A stretch of 64,000 nucleotides of DNA from Sepioteuthis lessoniana (taxonomy: Eukaryota; Mollusca; Cephalopoda; Myopsida; Loliginidae), in assembly GCA_963585895.1 (NCBI GenBank), contig OY757904.1, positions 9,364,426-9,428,425 of the forward strand, read 5' to 3'. Position numbers and translations under genes: made by a program. Every line of letters starts with the position of its first letter. Position 1 is the first letter of the stretch. Below, one piece after another: positions 54,649 to 63,834 of the stretch. The notes beneath the pieces are model-generated. The model worked only from the letters and a program-made list of their open reading frames with translations. It had not been told where the DNA came from and ran no database searches.

Positions 54649-54667
54649 TGATGATGATGATAATTTA
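54646..54667 (+). repeat. (TGA)n tail and right target-site duplication
   Basis: Five TGA units (54646-54660) follow the last sense codon, the first being the stop codon. ATAATTTA at 54660-54667 repeats the left flank. Confidence 0.9.
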
Positions 54668-57600
54668 TATACAATTAAATGGTTTCAAGTCACGAATGAT
54701 AACCCTCAACAAAGAAATATAGTTTCAAGTAACTATTCTTAGTACGTATAATTTATATACAATTATATGCTTTCAAGTCACGAATGATAACCCTATACAA
54801 AGAAATATAATATCAAGTAACTATTCTTAGTACGTATAATTTTAATACAATTATATGGTTTCAAGTCACGAATGATAACCCTATACAAAGAAATATAGTT
54901 TCAAGTAACTAATCTTAGTACAAATAATTTATACACAATTATATGGTTTCAAGTCACGAATGATAACCCTATACAAAGAAATATAGTTTCAAGTAACTAT
55001 TCTTAGTACAAATAATTTATATACAATTATATGGTTTCCAGTCACAAATGATAACCCTATACAACGAAACATAGTTTCAAGTAACTATTCTTAGTACAAA
55101 TAATTTATATACAATTATATGGTTTCAAGTCACGAATGATAACCCTATACAAAGAAATACAGTTTCAAGTACCTATTCTTAGTACAAATAATTTATATAC
55201 AATTATATGGTTTCCAGTCACGAATGATAACCCTATACAACGAAATATAGTTTCAAGTAACTATTCTTAGTACAAATAATTTATACACAATTATATGCTT
55301 TCAAGTCACGAATGATAACCCTATACGAAGAAATATAATATCAAGTAACTATTCTTAGTACGTATAATTTATATACAATTATATGGTTTCAAGTCACGAA
55401 TGATAACCCTATACAAAGAAATATAGTTTCAAGTAACTAATCTTAGTACAAATAATTTATACACAATTATATGGTTTCAAGTCACGAATGATAACCCTAT
55501 ACAAAGAAATATAGTTTCAAGTAACTATTCTTAGTACAAATAATTTATATACAATTATATGGTTTCCAGTCACAAATGATAACCCTATACAACGAAACAT
55601 AGTTTCAAGTAACTATTCTTAGTACAAATAATTTATATACAATTAAATGGTTTGAAGTCACGAATGATAACCCTAAACAAAGAAATATAGTTTCAAAAAA
55701 CTATTCTTAGTACGTATAATTTATATACAATTATATGGTTTCAAGTCACGAATGATAACCCTATACAAAGAAATACAGTTTCAAGTACCTATTCTTAGTA
55801 CAAATAATTTACATACAATTATATGGTTTCCAGTCACGAATGATAACCCTATACAACGAAATATAGTTTCAAGTAACTATTCTTAGTACAAATAATTTAT
55901 ATACAATTAAATGGTTTCAAGTCACGAATGATAACCCTAAACAAAGAAATATAGTTTCAAATAACTATTCTTAGTACGTATAATTTATATACAATTATAT
56001 GGTTTCAAGTCACGAATGATAACCCTATACAAAGAAATACAGTTTCAAGTACCTATTCTTAGTACAAATAATTTATATACAATTATATGGTTTCCAGTCA
56101 CAAATGATAACCCTATACAACGAAACATAGTTTCAAGTAACTATTCTTAGTACAAATAATTTATATACAATTAAATGGTTTGAAGTCACGAATGATAACC
56201 CTAAACAAAGAAATATAGTTTCAAATAACTATTCTTAGTACGTATAATTTATATACAATTATATGGTTTCAAGTCACGAATGATAACCCTATACAAAGAA
56301 ATACAGTTTCAAGTACCTATTCTTAGTACAAATAATTTATATACAATTATATGGTTTCCAGTCACGAATGATAACCCTATACAACGAAATATAGTTTCAA
56401 GTAACTATTCTTAGTACAAATAATTTATATACAATTAAATGGTTTCAAGTCACGAATGATAACCCTAAACAAAGAAATATAGTTTCAAGTAACTATTCTT
56501 AGTACGTATAATTTATATACAATTATATGGTTTGAAGTCACGAATGATAACCCTATACAAAGAAATATAGTTTCAAGTAACTATTCTTAGTACGTATAAT
56601 TTATATACAATTATATGCTTTCAAGTCACGAATGATTACCCTATACAAAGAAATATAGTTTCAAGTAACTATTCTTAGTACGTATAATTTATATACAATT
56701 ATATGGTTTCAAGTCACGAATGATAACCCTATACAAAGAAATATAATTTCACATAACTATTCTTAGTACGTATAATTTATATACAATTATATGGTTTCAA
56801 GTCACGAATGATTACCCTATACAAAGATATATAGTTTCAAGTAACTATTCTTAGTACGTATAATTTATATACAATTATATGGTTTCAAGTCACGAATGAT
56901 TACCCTATACAAAGACATATAGTTTCAAGTAACTATTTTTAGTACGTATAATTTTAATACAATTCTATGGTTTCAAGTCACGAATGATAACCCTATACAA
57001 AGAAATATAGTTTCAAGTAACTATTCTTAGTACAAATAATTTATATACAATTATATGGTTTCCAGTCACGAATGATAACCCTATACAACGAAATATAGTT
57101 TCAAGTAACTATTCTTAGTACAAATAATTTATATACAATTAAATGGTTTCAAGTCACGAATGATAACCCTAAACAAAGAAATATAGTTTCAAATAACTAT
57201 TCTTAGTACGTATAATTTATATACAATTATATGCTTTCAAGTCACGAATGATAACCCTATACAAAGAAATATAGTTTCAAGTAACTATTCTTAGTACGTA
57301 TAATTTATATACAATTATATGCTTTCAAGTCACGAATGATTACCCTATACAAAGAAATATAGTTTCAAGTAACTATTCTTAGTACAAATAATTTATATAC
57401 AATTATATGGTTTCAAGTCACGAATGATAACCCTAAACAAAGAAATATAGTTTCAAGTAACTATTCTTAGTATGTATAATTTATATACAATTATATGCTT
57501 TCAAGTCACGAATGATAACCCTATACAAAGAAATATAGTTTCAAGTAACTATTCTTAGTACGTATAATTTATATACAATTGTATGGTTTCAAGTCACGAA

Positions 57601-58205
57601 TGATAACCCTATACAAAGAAATATAGTTTCAAGTAACTATTCTTAGTACAAATAATTTATATACAATTATATGGTTTCAAGTCACGAATGATAACCCTAT
57701 ACAAAGAAATATAATTTCACGTAACTATTCTTAGTACGTATAATTTATATACAATTATATGGTTTCAAGTCACGAATGATAACCCTATACAAAGAAATAT
57801 AGTTTCAAGTAACTATTCTTAGTACAAATAATTTATATACAATTATATGGTTTCAAGTCACGAATGATAACCCTATACAAAGAAATATAATTTCACGTAA
57901 CTATTCTTAGTACGTATAATTTATATACAATTATATGGTTTCAAGTCACGAATGATTACCCTATACAAAGAAATATAGTTTCAAGTAACTATTCTTAGTA
58001 CGTATAATTTATATACAATTGTATGGTTTCAAGTCACGAATGATAACCCTATACAAAGAAATATAGTTTCACGTAACTATTCTTAGTACGTATAATTTAT
58101 ATACAATTATATGGTTTCAAGTCACGAATGTAACCCTATACAAAGAAATATAGTTTCAAGTAACTATTTTTAGTACATATAATTTATACATAATTATATG
58201 GTTTC
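54661..58205 (+). repeat. 88-bp satellite, main array (about 40 units)
   Basis: Spacing of CACGAATGAT is exactly 88 bp at 54691, 54779 and 54867, and stays regular to the end. Each unit has two related halves (about 40 and 48 bp), each containing GTTTCAAGT. Variants (GTACGTATA or GTACAAATA; GGTTTCAAG, GGTTTCCAG or GCTTTCAAG; AAAGAAATA or AACGAAACA) occur in patterned order, with a 528-bp (six-unit) higher-order period at 54769-56530. The array runs over into diverged monomers at 58205-58285. Confidence 0.95.
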
Positions 58206-58484
58206 AAGTCAAATGCCTATATCTATTTAGTAATAAAAATCATTTGTTTGCACACAGTTATATTGTTTCAAGTATTCCTATCAAAAACCAAAAAATTTCA
58301 ACCAGATCTATTTGATCCTTTGATGAAACCTCAATAGAGTGGACCTAGAATTAATAGCAATAAAGGCTTACTCCACTCACCCCAGTGTTTAGTATCGTAT
58401 TCACGACACCCCTTTTTATCTGACGGAAAGAGTGCAGTTGTTGTATTCAAAGACTTGACGACGAGGGAGGTAAAAACTGATATA

Positions 58485-58897
58485 TTACATGAACATATAT
58501 GATTGTGTTGAAATAAGTTTGTTTTTCAAGAACTAATTTCTCATTTCCAATTATAGCAGATCTTCATTCAGCAGAATCGAAAGAAAATAACTAAAATGAA
58601 AAAAATAAAAAAGAAAAAGACAAAAACAATAACTCTTTTATACAACAGTAACAACGAATGATTTATTGAAAATCATTAATGCGAAAAATTTCATAATAGG
58701 AATTATTTTCTGTCAAATTATATGTAAGTATTGTATATCAAAACAGTATCGATTTGATTAATTCTCAAAGGACAAGAAAGTCTGTAAACATTAAAGACCA
58801 CAGTTCGATGTATATAGTAGGCTGAAATAAAGTTAATTACATACCTTTCAGCAAAATGTCATATGCAACATACAGTCCTCTGTGGGGTCTCTGATCG

Positions 58898-58900
<3 letters not shown>
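58485..58900. other. Unassigned AT-rich DNA
   Basis: No feature supported. Confidence 0.45.

Positions 58901-58901
<1 letters not shown>

Positions 58902-58968
<67 letters not shown>
58902..58968. repeat. (AG)n microsatellite
   Basis: About 33 GA units. Confidence 0.95.
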
Positions 58969-58969
<1 letters not shown>

Positions 58970-58972
<3 letters not shown>

Positions 58973-59402
58973 GTATGAATGTGTATGAGAGAGAATGTCA
59001 CACATCAAGCGCTTATCGTCTGCTTCTCTGGAACGGAAGCGAAGAAGAAATAAAAGCAAGAAAAAGAAATCAAAGTTCATTTTCTATATTTATTCCGACA
59101 CTATAGCGATCTTACACTTCTGAAATCTTATTCGAATGTAAGGCGTCTCAAGTTTTCATAGCTGAATTTGTCTTTATTTAAAATGCCTCTTATTTTACGC
59201 CATAAGACAACTTCTTTTGTTTATTGTTTTTGACATTTCTGTAATAATGAAATTTTAAATAATTTTATTTATCCTTTGTTCCGTCGTTCCACCTCTCAAA
59301 TCTCGCTGTGTACAACACATAGACAAGCCAAATTTGTGTGAATAAATGTCTAAATTTTCCGCGTCATTATGGAAGAAATATATGTTGTTATCACCACTAA
59401 GA
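58970..59402. other. Unassigned DNA
   Basis: No feature supported. Confidence 0.45.
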
Positions 59403-59404
59403 AC

Positions 59405-59820
59405 AATCAGCAGTCGTATCAATATTGCTATCTGGATACACCACGTGGACGCTAACTAAGCTTATGGAGAAAAAGCTTGACGGCAATTAAACAAGAATGC
59501 TACGAGCTGTATTGAACAAGTCCTGGAGGCAGCACCGCACAAAGCAGCAGCTGTACGGACACCTTCCACCCATCTCGAAAAACATCCAAATTAGATCAGC
59601 CATACATATAGGACACTGCTGGAGAAGTTGGGGCAAACTCATAAGTGAGGTACTCCGGTGGACTCCCTCTCATCGACGAGAAAAGGTTGGACGACCAGCT
59701 AGAACCTATGTACAGCAGCTCTGTGCCAATACAGGATGTAGCCTGGAAGACCTGCCGGTAGCGATTGACGATAGAGACGGGTGGTGAGAAAGTGTCAGAG
59801 AAATCTGTTCTAGCAGTACA

Positions 59821-59825
<5 letters not shown>
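59405..59825 (+). mobile_element. 5'-truncated RTE-like copy
   Basis: The last ~140 codons of the RTE-like protein. It starts within the VVSILLY region (CAGTCGTATCAATATTGC), then MLRAVLNKSWRQHRTKQQLY, GHCWRSWGKLISEVLRWTP and GRPARTYVQQLCANTGCSLE (open at 59497-59787). A TAA replaces a codon near 59487 and a TGA follows GW. The 3' end CAGTACATGA passes directly into a TA array (59821-59852). Confidence 0.9.

Positions 59826-59852
<27 letters not shown>
59821..59852. repeat. (TA)n microsatellite at the RTE tail
   Basis: About 15 TA units directly after the RTE 3' end. Confidence 0.9.
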
Positions 59853-59854
<2 letters not shown>

Positions 59855-59857
<3 letters not shown>

Positions 59858-60080
59858 GAGTGTTGGTTGTTACTAAATCACTTTGTAGGTATGTGTCGAA
59901 CCAAGTGCAATATAATATGGAGAGTGCTCAATATCTAGGATAGAGCTATTATATAATAATGATAAATAAATGAATAATATATATTTAATCCATGGAAAAT
60001 AGTCTGCGACTCTGGGTTTCATGGAGGTTTTTGCAAAACAAAAATAGGCAGTTAAGTTCCGTCTTCTTAACTGCCTGATG
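59855..60080. other. Unassigned AT-rich DNA
   Basis: No feature supported. Confidence 0.4.
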
Positions 60081-60111
<31 letters not shown>

Positions 60112-60119
60112 ATGTACAG

Positions 60120-60152
<33 letters not shown>

Positions 60153-60162
60153 TACAGTATGT

Positions 60163-60193
<31 letters not shown>

Positions 60194-60218
60194 AATATTT
60201 ATATATATATATATAGAT
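60078..60218. repeat. TA arrays with a repeated GATGTACAGTATA motif
   Basis: TGATGTACAGTATATATA occurs at about 60075, 60110 and 60148, each followed by a TA run: a compound minisatellite of roughly 35-38 bp period. Confidence 0.85.
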
Positions 60219-60553
60219 ATTTAAATAAAGAAATTACATATTATAAATTGAATTACCCTGACTTGAAAATCTGGCAAGCATTCCATGCGACATACGGAAC
60301 ACTGGTAAGCTATTTCGACCTTATTAGGTCTCATTTACCGTGTATAACGTGATCTACACCAATGGAGATCGAACCAGCGACCACAGAATGCAGAGGCGAG
60401 ACTCTACCATAGGGGGAGATCACGGTATGCACTGCTGATGAGACCTAATAAGGTCGAAACAGCCGTTCAGTGTTCCGTATGTCACACAGTGTGCTTGCCG
60501 GATTTTTTAGTCATGGTAATTCAATTTGTAATATATAATTCCTCTATTTAAAT
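60219..60553 (-). mobile_element. Fold-back element with tRNA-like centre and hammerhead-like arms
   Basis: Inverted arms of about 118 bp (60219-60337 and 60435-60553) share AAATTGAATTACC, GGCAAGC, GACATACGGAACACTG and GACCTTATTAGGTCTCAT on the left and their complements on the right. The ~97-bp centre has, on the minus strand, TAGAGTCTCGCCTCTGC and GGTCGCTGGTTCGATCTCC (tRNA-like B box). The right arm, plus strand, carries a hammerhead-like core (listed separately). No protein is encoded. Confidence 0.8.
60430..60472 (+). ncRNA. Hammerhead-ribozyme-like motif
   Basis: CTGATGA (60435-60441), a 4-bp helix II GACC/GGTC around TAATAA (60442-60455) and GAAA (60456-60459) form the standard hammerhead core. 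CACTG (60430-60434) can pair with CAGTG (60468-60472) as helix I. Between GAAA and that strand, C60460 and G60465 could close a one-pair helix III with loop AGCC, followed by TT as the UH cleavage position. Such minimal type I hammerheads are known from Penelope-like elements and retrozymes. With a one-pair helix III, monomer activity would be weak; cleavage may need a dimer. Activity is not shown. Confidence 0.5.
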
Positions 60554-60719
60554 GCTTAACAATTTTCTCTTCGGTGAGGTTAGGCTTACGTGGATGCGTA
60601 ACGCCTACTTAGGAAAACGTGGCTCTGAAGGTGACCGTATCCTCTGAAGAAACCAAATGTACCTTCATGACACATCTGGTCAATTGGTCGCGCATGACTA
60701 GTTAATTTAGCATCACTTG

Positions 60720-60881
60720 TGTGCGATGTAGGCTGTTGGCTCAGAGGTAGAATTTCGGTTCTGTGGTTGCTGGTTCGTTCTCCATTGGTGGAGATCTCGG
60801 TATGTACTGCTGATGAGACCTAATAAGGTTGAAACAGCTGCACTGAGTGAATGCCGGATTTTCTAGCCATGGTAATTCAAT

Positions 60882-60905
<24 letters not shown>
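60720..60905 (+). mobile_element. Half fold-back element (tRNA-like centre plus right arm)
   Basis: TGTTGGCTCAGAGGTAGAAT (A-box-like) and TTGCTGGTTCGTTCTCC (B-box-like) are followed by the right arm: CTGATGAGACC (60810-60820), TAATAA, GGTTGAAAC, GCCGGATTTTCTAGCCATGG and AATTCAATTTATAATA. The left arm is missing. GGTT instead of GGTC keeps helix II through a G-T wobble; the presumed UH site reads CA, so cleavage is unlikely. A TA array follows. Confidence 0.75.

Positions 60906-60916
<11 letters not shown>
60885..60916. repeat. (TA)n microsatellite
   Basis: About 15 TA units between the half fold-back element and the next RTE end. Confidence 0.9.
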
Positions 60917-60917
<1 letters not shown>

Positions 60918-60924
60918 CTTTCAC

Positions 60925-61086
60925 ATGGACGAACAAAGGCAGGACGAACCTACATACAGCAGCTCTGTGCCGATACGGGATGTAGCCCAGAAGACCTGCC
61001 GGAAGCAATGGATGATAGGGAGGAGTGGCGAGAGAGGGTCAGGGATATCTGTGCTGATGGCGCGGCATGATGATGATGATGATATA
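60925..61086 (+). mobile_element. RTE-like 3' terminal fragment
   Basis: About 150 bp coding TYIQQLCADTGCSPEDLPEA then WRERVRDICADGAA and TGA, followed by (TGA)n and ATATA. Heavily 5'-truncated. Its few differences from the intact element suggest it is relatively young. Confidence 0.9.
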
Positions 61087-61089
61087 TAA

Positions 61090-61213
61090 TCTACTTTAGA
61101 ACTTTGAATTATTCATAACCCTACAATATCTAAAGATTTAAAATCATTTAAAGAACGCTTTTCTCTTAATATTGAAAAAAAAAGATTTGTATGAAGAAAA
61201 ACTATTCTAATCA

Positions 61214-61215
<2 letters not shown>
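61090..61215. other. Unassigned AT-rich DNA
   Basis: No feature supported. Confidence 0.4.
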
Positions 61216-61217
<2 letters not shown>

Positions 61218-61296
<79 letters not shown>

Positions 61297-61710
61297 TGTG
61301 TGTGTGTGTTAGTGTGTGTGTGTTAGTGTGTGCTTGTGTGTGTGTGTTAGTGTGTGCTTGTGTGTGTGTTAGTGTGTGTGTGTGCTTGTGTGTGTGTGTT
61401 AGTGTGTGCTTGTGTGTGTGTGTTAGTGCGTGTGTGTGTGTGTGTGTGTGTTAGTGTGTGCTTGTGTGTGTGTGTTAGCGTGTGTGTGTGTGTGTGTGTG
61501 TGCTTGTGTGCGTGTGTTAGTGTGTGCTTGTGTGTGTGTTTTAGTGTGTGCTTGTGTGTGTGTTAGTGCGTGTGTGTGTGCTTGTGTGTGTGTGTGTTAG
61601 TGTGTGCTTGTGTGTGTATGTGTTAGCGTGTGTGTGTGTGTGTTAATGTGTGCTTGTGTGTGTGTGTGTGTTAGTGTGTGCTTGTGTGTGTGTGTTAGTG
61701 TGTGTGTTCG
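61218..61710. repeat. (TA)n then 470-bp (TG)n array with patterned interruptions
   Basis: TA to about 61247, then TG DNA interrupted by two motifs, GTGCTTGTG and GTTAGTG, which alternate at intervals of about 16-40 bp. This makes an imperfect second-order repeat such as GTTAGTGTGTGCTTGTGTG. The long Val/Cys frames are compositional. Confidence 0.95.
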
Positions 61711-61714
61711 AATT

Positions 61715-62640
61715 GCATTAATATGATATGTTAATATGAATAAAAACTCTGAAAATCTGTGTAGAATTTTCTTCGTCGAATCGTATAGGTGGGCGGAAGT
61801 AGTTTTTGCAAATTTAATATATTTACAGAGACATAAAATTAAAGAAAATCGTTGTAGTCACTGAAAATATAACAGGAATCTTGAAAATTCTTTCAACAGC
61901 TGATTTCAATCTTGAATTTACCACACCTATTGATTCCAACTGATATTCTCAGCTCTGATACTGTAAAAATATAAGCTGAACGTTACAGTTTCTCCTGAGA
62001 AGCAAACGTAATTTTATCTCTTAGTTGGTTTTGGTTTTATCACTTTAAAAATGTGCATTTTTCTGTTATTTTTCTTGAGTTTTATTTCAGTTTGAAGAGA
62101 TCATCGTTTTTGCGTCCGGCCTTTTGACAATATTTTATTTTTGTCTTTTGGAGAGTTTTTTATGGACACAAAATAACAACATTTCATTTTGAATATCAAA
62201 CAGCAGCAAAAGAGGAGAAAAATCAGTATAATTCATTTTTTTGGGCTTTGGACAGAAACGACAGAAACTAATTTCAAATAGAACAAAATACCGAATGGAA
62301 TTTAAAAAAAATATTCACTCTGATTTGAACAAAACTAGCTGACATAGCTGCTTCCCATTTCAAGGGTTATTCTCTAAAGAATTTCATGATGATTTGTTGA
62401 GAAATAACTTTTTGTTTAATAAAGATCAATTTTGTTTTTTGTTAGTCCTAATCAAGCAATAATGTTACGCAGTTATTTTATATCTCTAGCTTAAATTACG
62501 AGACCAATAAACAAAATAATTATTGTTTAATCCAGTATAGATCATTATTTTAGTAAGTAAATCGTTCGTACGTTTCTTCTGCCTTCGAGTTTTGAAAGTT
62601 TGATATTACACATTTTCAGCAACATTGCTTCCTACTTATT
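61715..62640. other. Unassigned AT-rich DNA
   Basis: About 925 bp with no supportable gene or repeat. Confidence 0.5.
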
Positions 62641-62644
62641 ATTG

Positions 62645-62885
62645 TTTAGTGTTCGCCAACGGCCCGGGAGACCTGGGTTTAATCCCGCGTCGAGTCATAC
62701 CAAAGATTCAAAAAATGGTACTTGATGCCCCCTTGCTTAACACTCAGCCTTATAAGGTATGGATCAAGGGTAAAGTGGAGCATTCCAGGGAAAGGAGTAG
62801 CGCCCTCCTCTACACGTTGGTGTAGTAGCTATCGAAAAGAGAGACTTCGAGTCACCCTCGACTGCAGTCGCCAACTTTACTTACT
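62645..62885 (+). mobile_element. tRNA-derived SINE, family B
   Basis: B box CTGGGTTTAATCCCGCGTCG, then ATGGTACTTGATGCCCCC, GGGTAAAGTGGAGCATTCCA, GGTGTAGTAGCTATCG and CTGCAGTCGCCAACTTTAC. The A-box region is degraded. It matches the minus-strand copies at 31972 and 35268. Confidence 0.85.
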
Positions 62886-62904
62886 TTATAATTGTTTAGT
62901 GTAA

Positions 62905-63585
62905 GAGATTTACATTCGTGACTTTAAACCAAATAATTGTGTATAAATTATTCGTACTAAGAATAGTTACTTGAAATTATATTGCTTTGTATAGGGTTAT
63001 CATTCGTGACTTGAAACTATATAATTGTATATAAATTATACGTACTAAGAATAGTTACTTGAAATTATATTTCTTTGTATAGGGTTATCATTCGTGACTT
63101 GAAACTATATAATTGTATATAAATTATACGTACTAAGAATAGTTACTTGAAACTATATTTCTTTGTATAGGGTTATCATTCGTGACTTTAAACCATATAA
63201 TTGTGTATAAATTATTCGTACTAAGAATAGTTACTTGAAATAATATTTCTTTGTATAGGGTTATCATTCGTGACTTGAAACCATATACTTGTGTATAAAT
63301 TATACGTACTAAGAATAGTTACTTGAAATTATATTTCTCTGTTTAGGGTTATCATTCGTGACTTGAAACCATATAATTGTATATAAATTATACGTACTAA
63401 GAATAGTTACTTGAAACTATATTTCTTTGTATAGGGTTATCATTCGTGACTTTGAACCATATAATTGTATATAAATTATACGTACTAAGAATAGTTACTT
63501 GAAACTATATTTCTTTGTATAGGGTTATCATTTGTGACTTGAAACCATATAACTGTGTATAAATTATTCGTACTAAGTATTTATA
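62905..63585 (-). repeat. 88-bp satellite, second array, inverted (about 7.5 units)
   Basis: The same repeat as 54661-58205 on the opposite strand: GTACTAAGAATAGTTACTTG recurs about every 88 bp from 62957 to 63487, the last unit breaking off as GTACTAAGTATTTATATAG. A family B SINE, not a 3' module, adjoins its left side. Confidence 0.95.
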
Positions 63586-63752
63586 TAGCCACCTAAATCT
63601 GCCCATCTAATTTCAATGTGGTGTTTTTGTTGCATGGCAGAGAAAAACAACAACGCTGATCTCCAAGAATATAATCTGCTTCTTTTCTTTTTCTTTTATA
63701 ACCCAAAATTTCTGTATGGGTAGAGTGAGAGAGAGAGTTAAAGATGGATGAG
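63586..63752. other. Unassigned DNA
   Basis: A short GAGA run at 63727-63737; otherwise nothing recognised. Confidence 0.4.
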
Positions 63753-63755
63753 CTT

Positions 63756-63756
<1 letters not shown>

Positions 63757-63817
<61 letters not shown>
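63757..63817. repeat. (CA)n microsatellite
   Basis: About 30 CA units. Confidence 0.95.
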
Positions 63818-63818
<1 letters not shown>

Positions 63819-63834
63819 GGCCGAGGTACAAATC

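Larger units (their letters stand above)
50808..54660 (+). mobile_element. Full-length RTE-like non-LTR retrotransposon
   Basis: A 3.85-kb insertion in the 88-bp satellite with matching 7-8 bp duplications. It has an 811-bp 5' region, one intact coding frame (51619-54648) and a (TGA)n tail (54646-54660). The 5' region contains a ~100-bp direct repeat (50807-50909 and 51248-51354). The intact frame and perfect duplication suggest a recent insertion. Apurinic-type endonuclease plus RT in one frame and a trinucleotide tail fit the RTE group; the exact clade (RTE, RTE-X, Proto2) is not resolved. Confidence 0.9.
50480..58480 (+). mobile_element. Large minisatellite-core element with expanded 88-bp core and an RTE insertion
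   Basis: In order: the 5' module (50480-50535, TTTCAAGGCATATCAACC), 88-bp repeats (50541-50807), an inserted retrotransposon (50808-54660), 88-bp repeats (54661-58205), diverged monomers (58205-58285) and the 3' module (58300-58480, AGAGTGGACCTAGAATTAAT, then AGCAATAAAGGC, later GTTGTTGTATTCAAAGAC). The short copies at 8.83, 25.15 and 36.57 kb have the same three-part order. The modules here are more diverged than the core, as expected if the core has been homogenised by later amplification. Confidence 0.7.

Noticed and set aside
54661-58205. CRISPR-like array
   Set aside because: The regular 88-bp unit has no variable spacers between identical repeats; whole units are homologous. It is a eukaryotic satellite.
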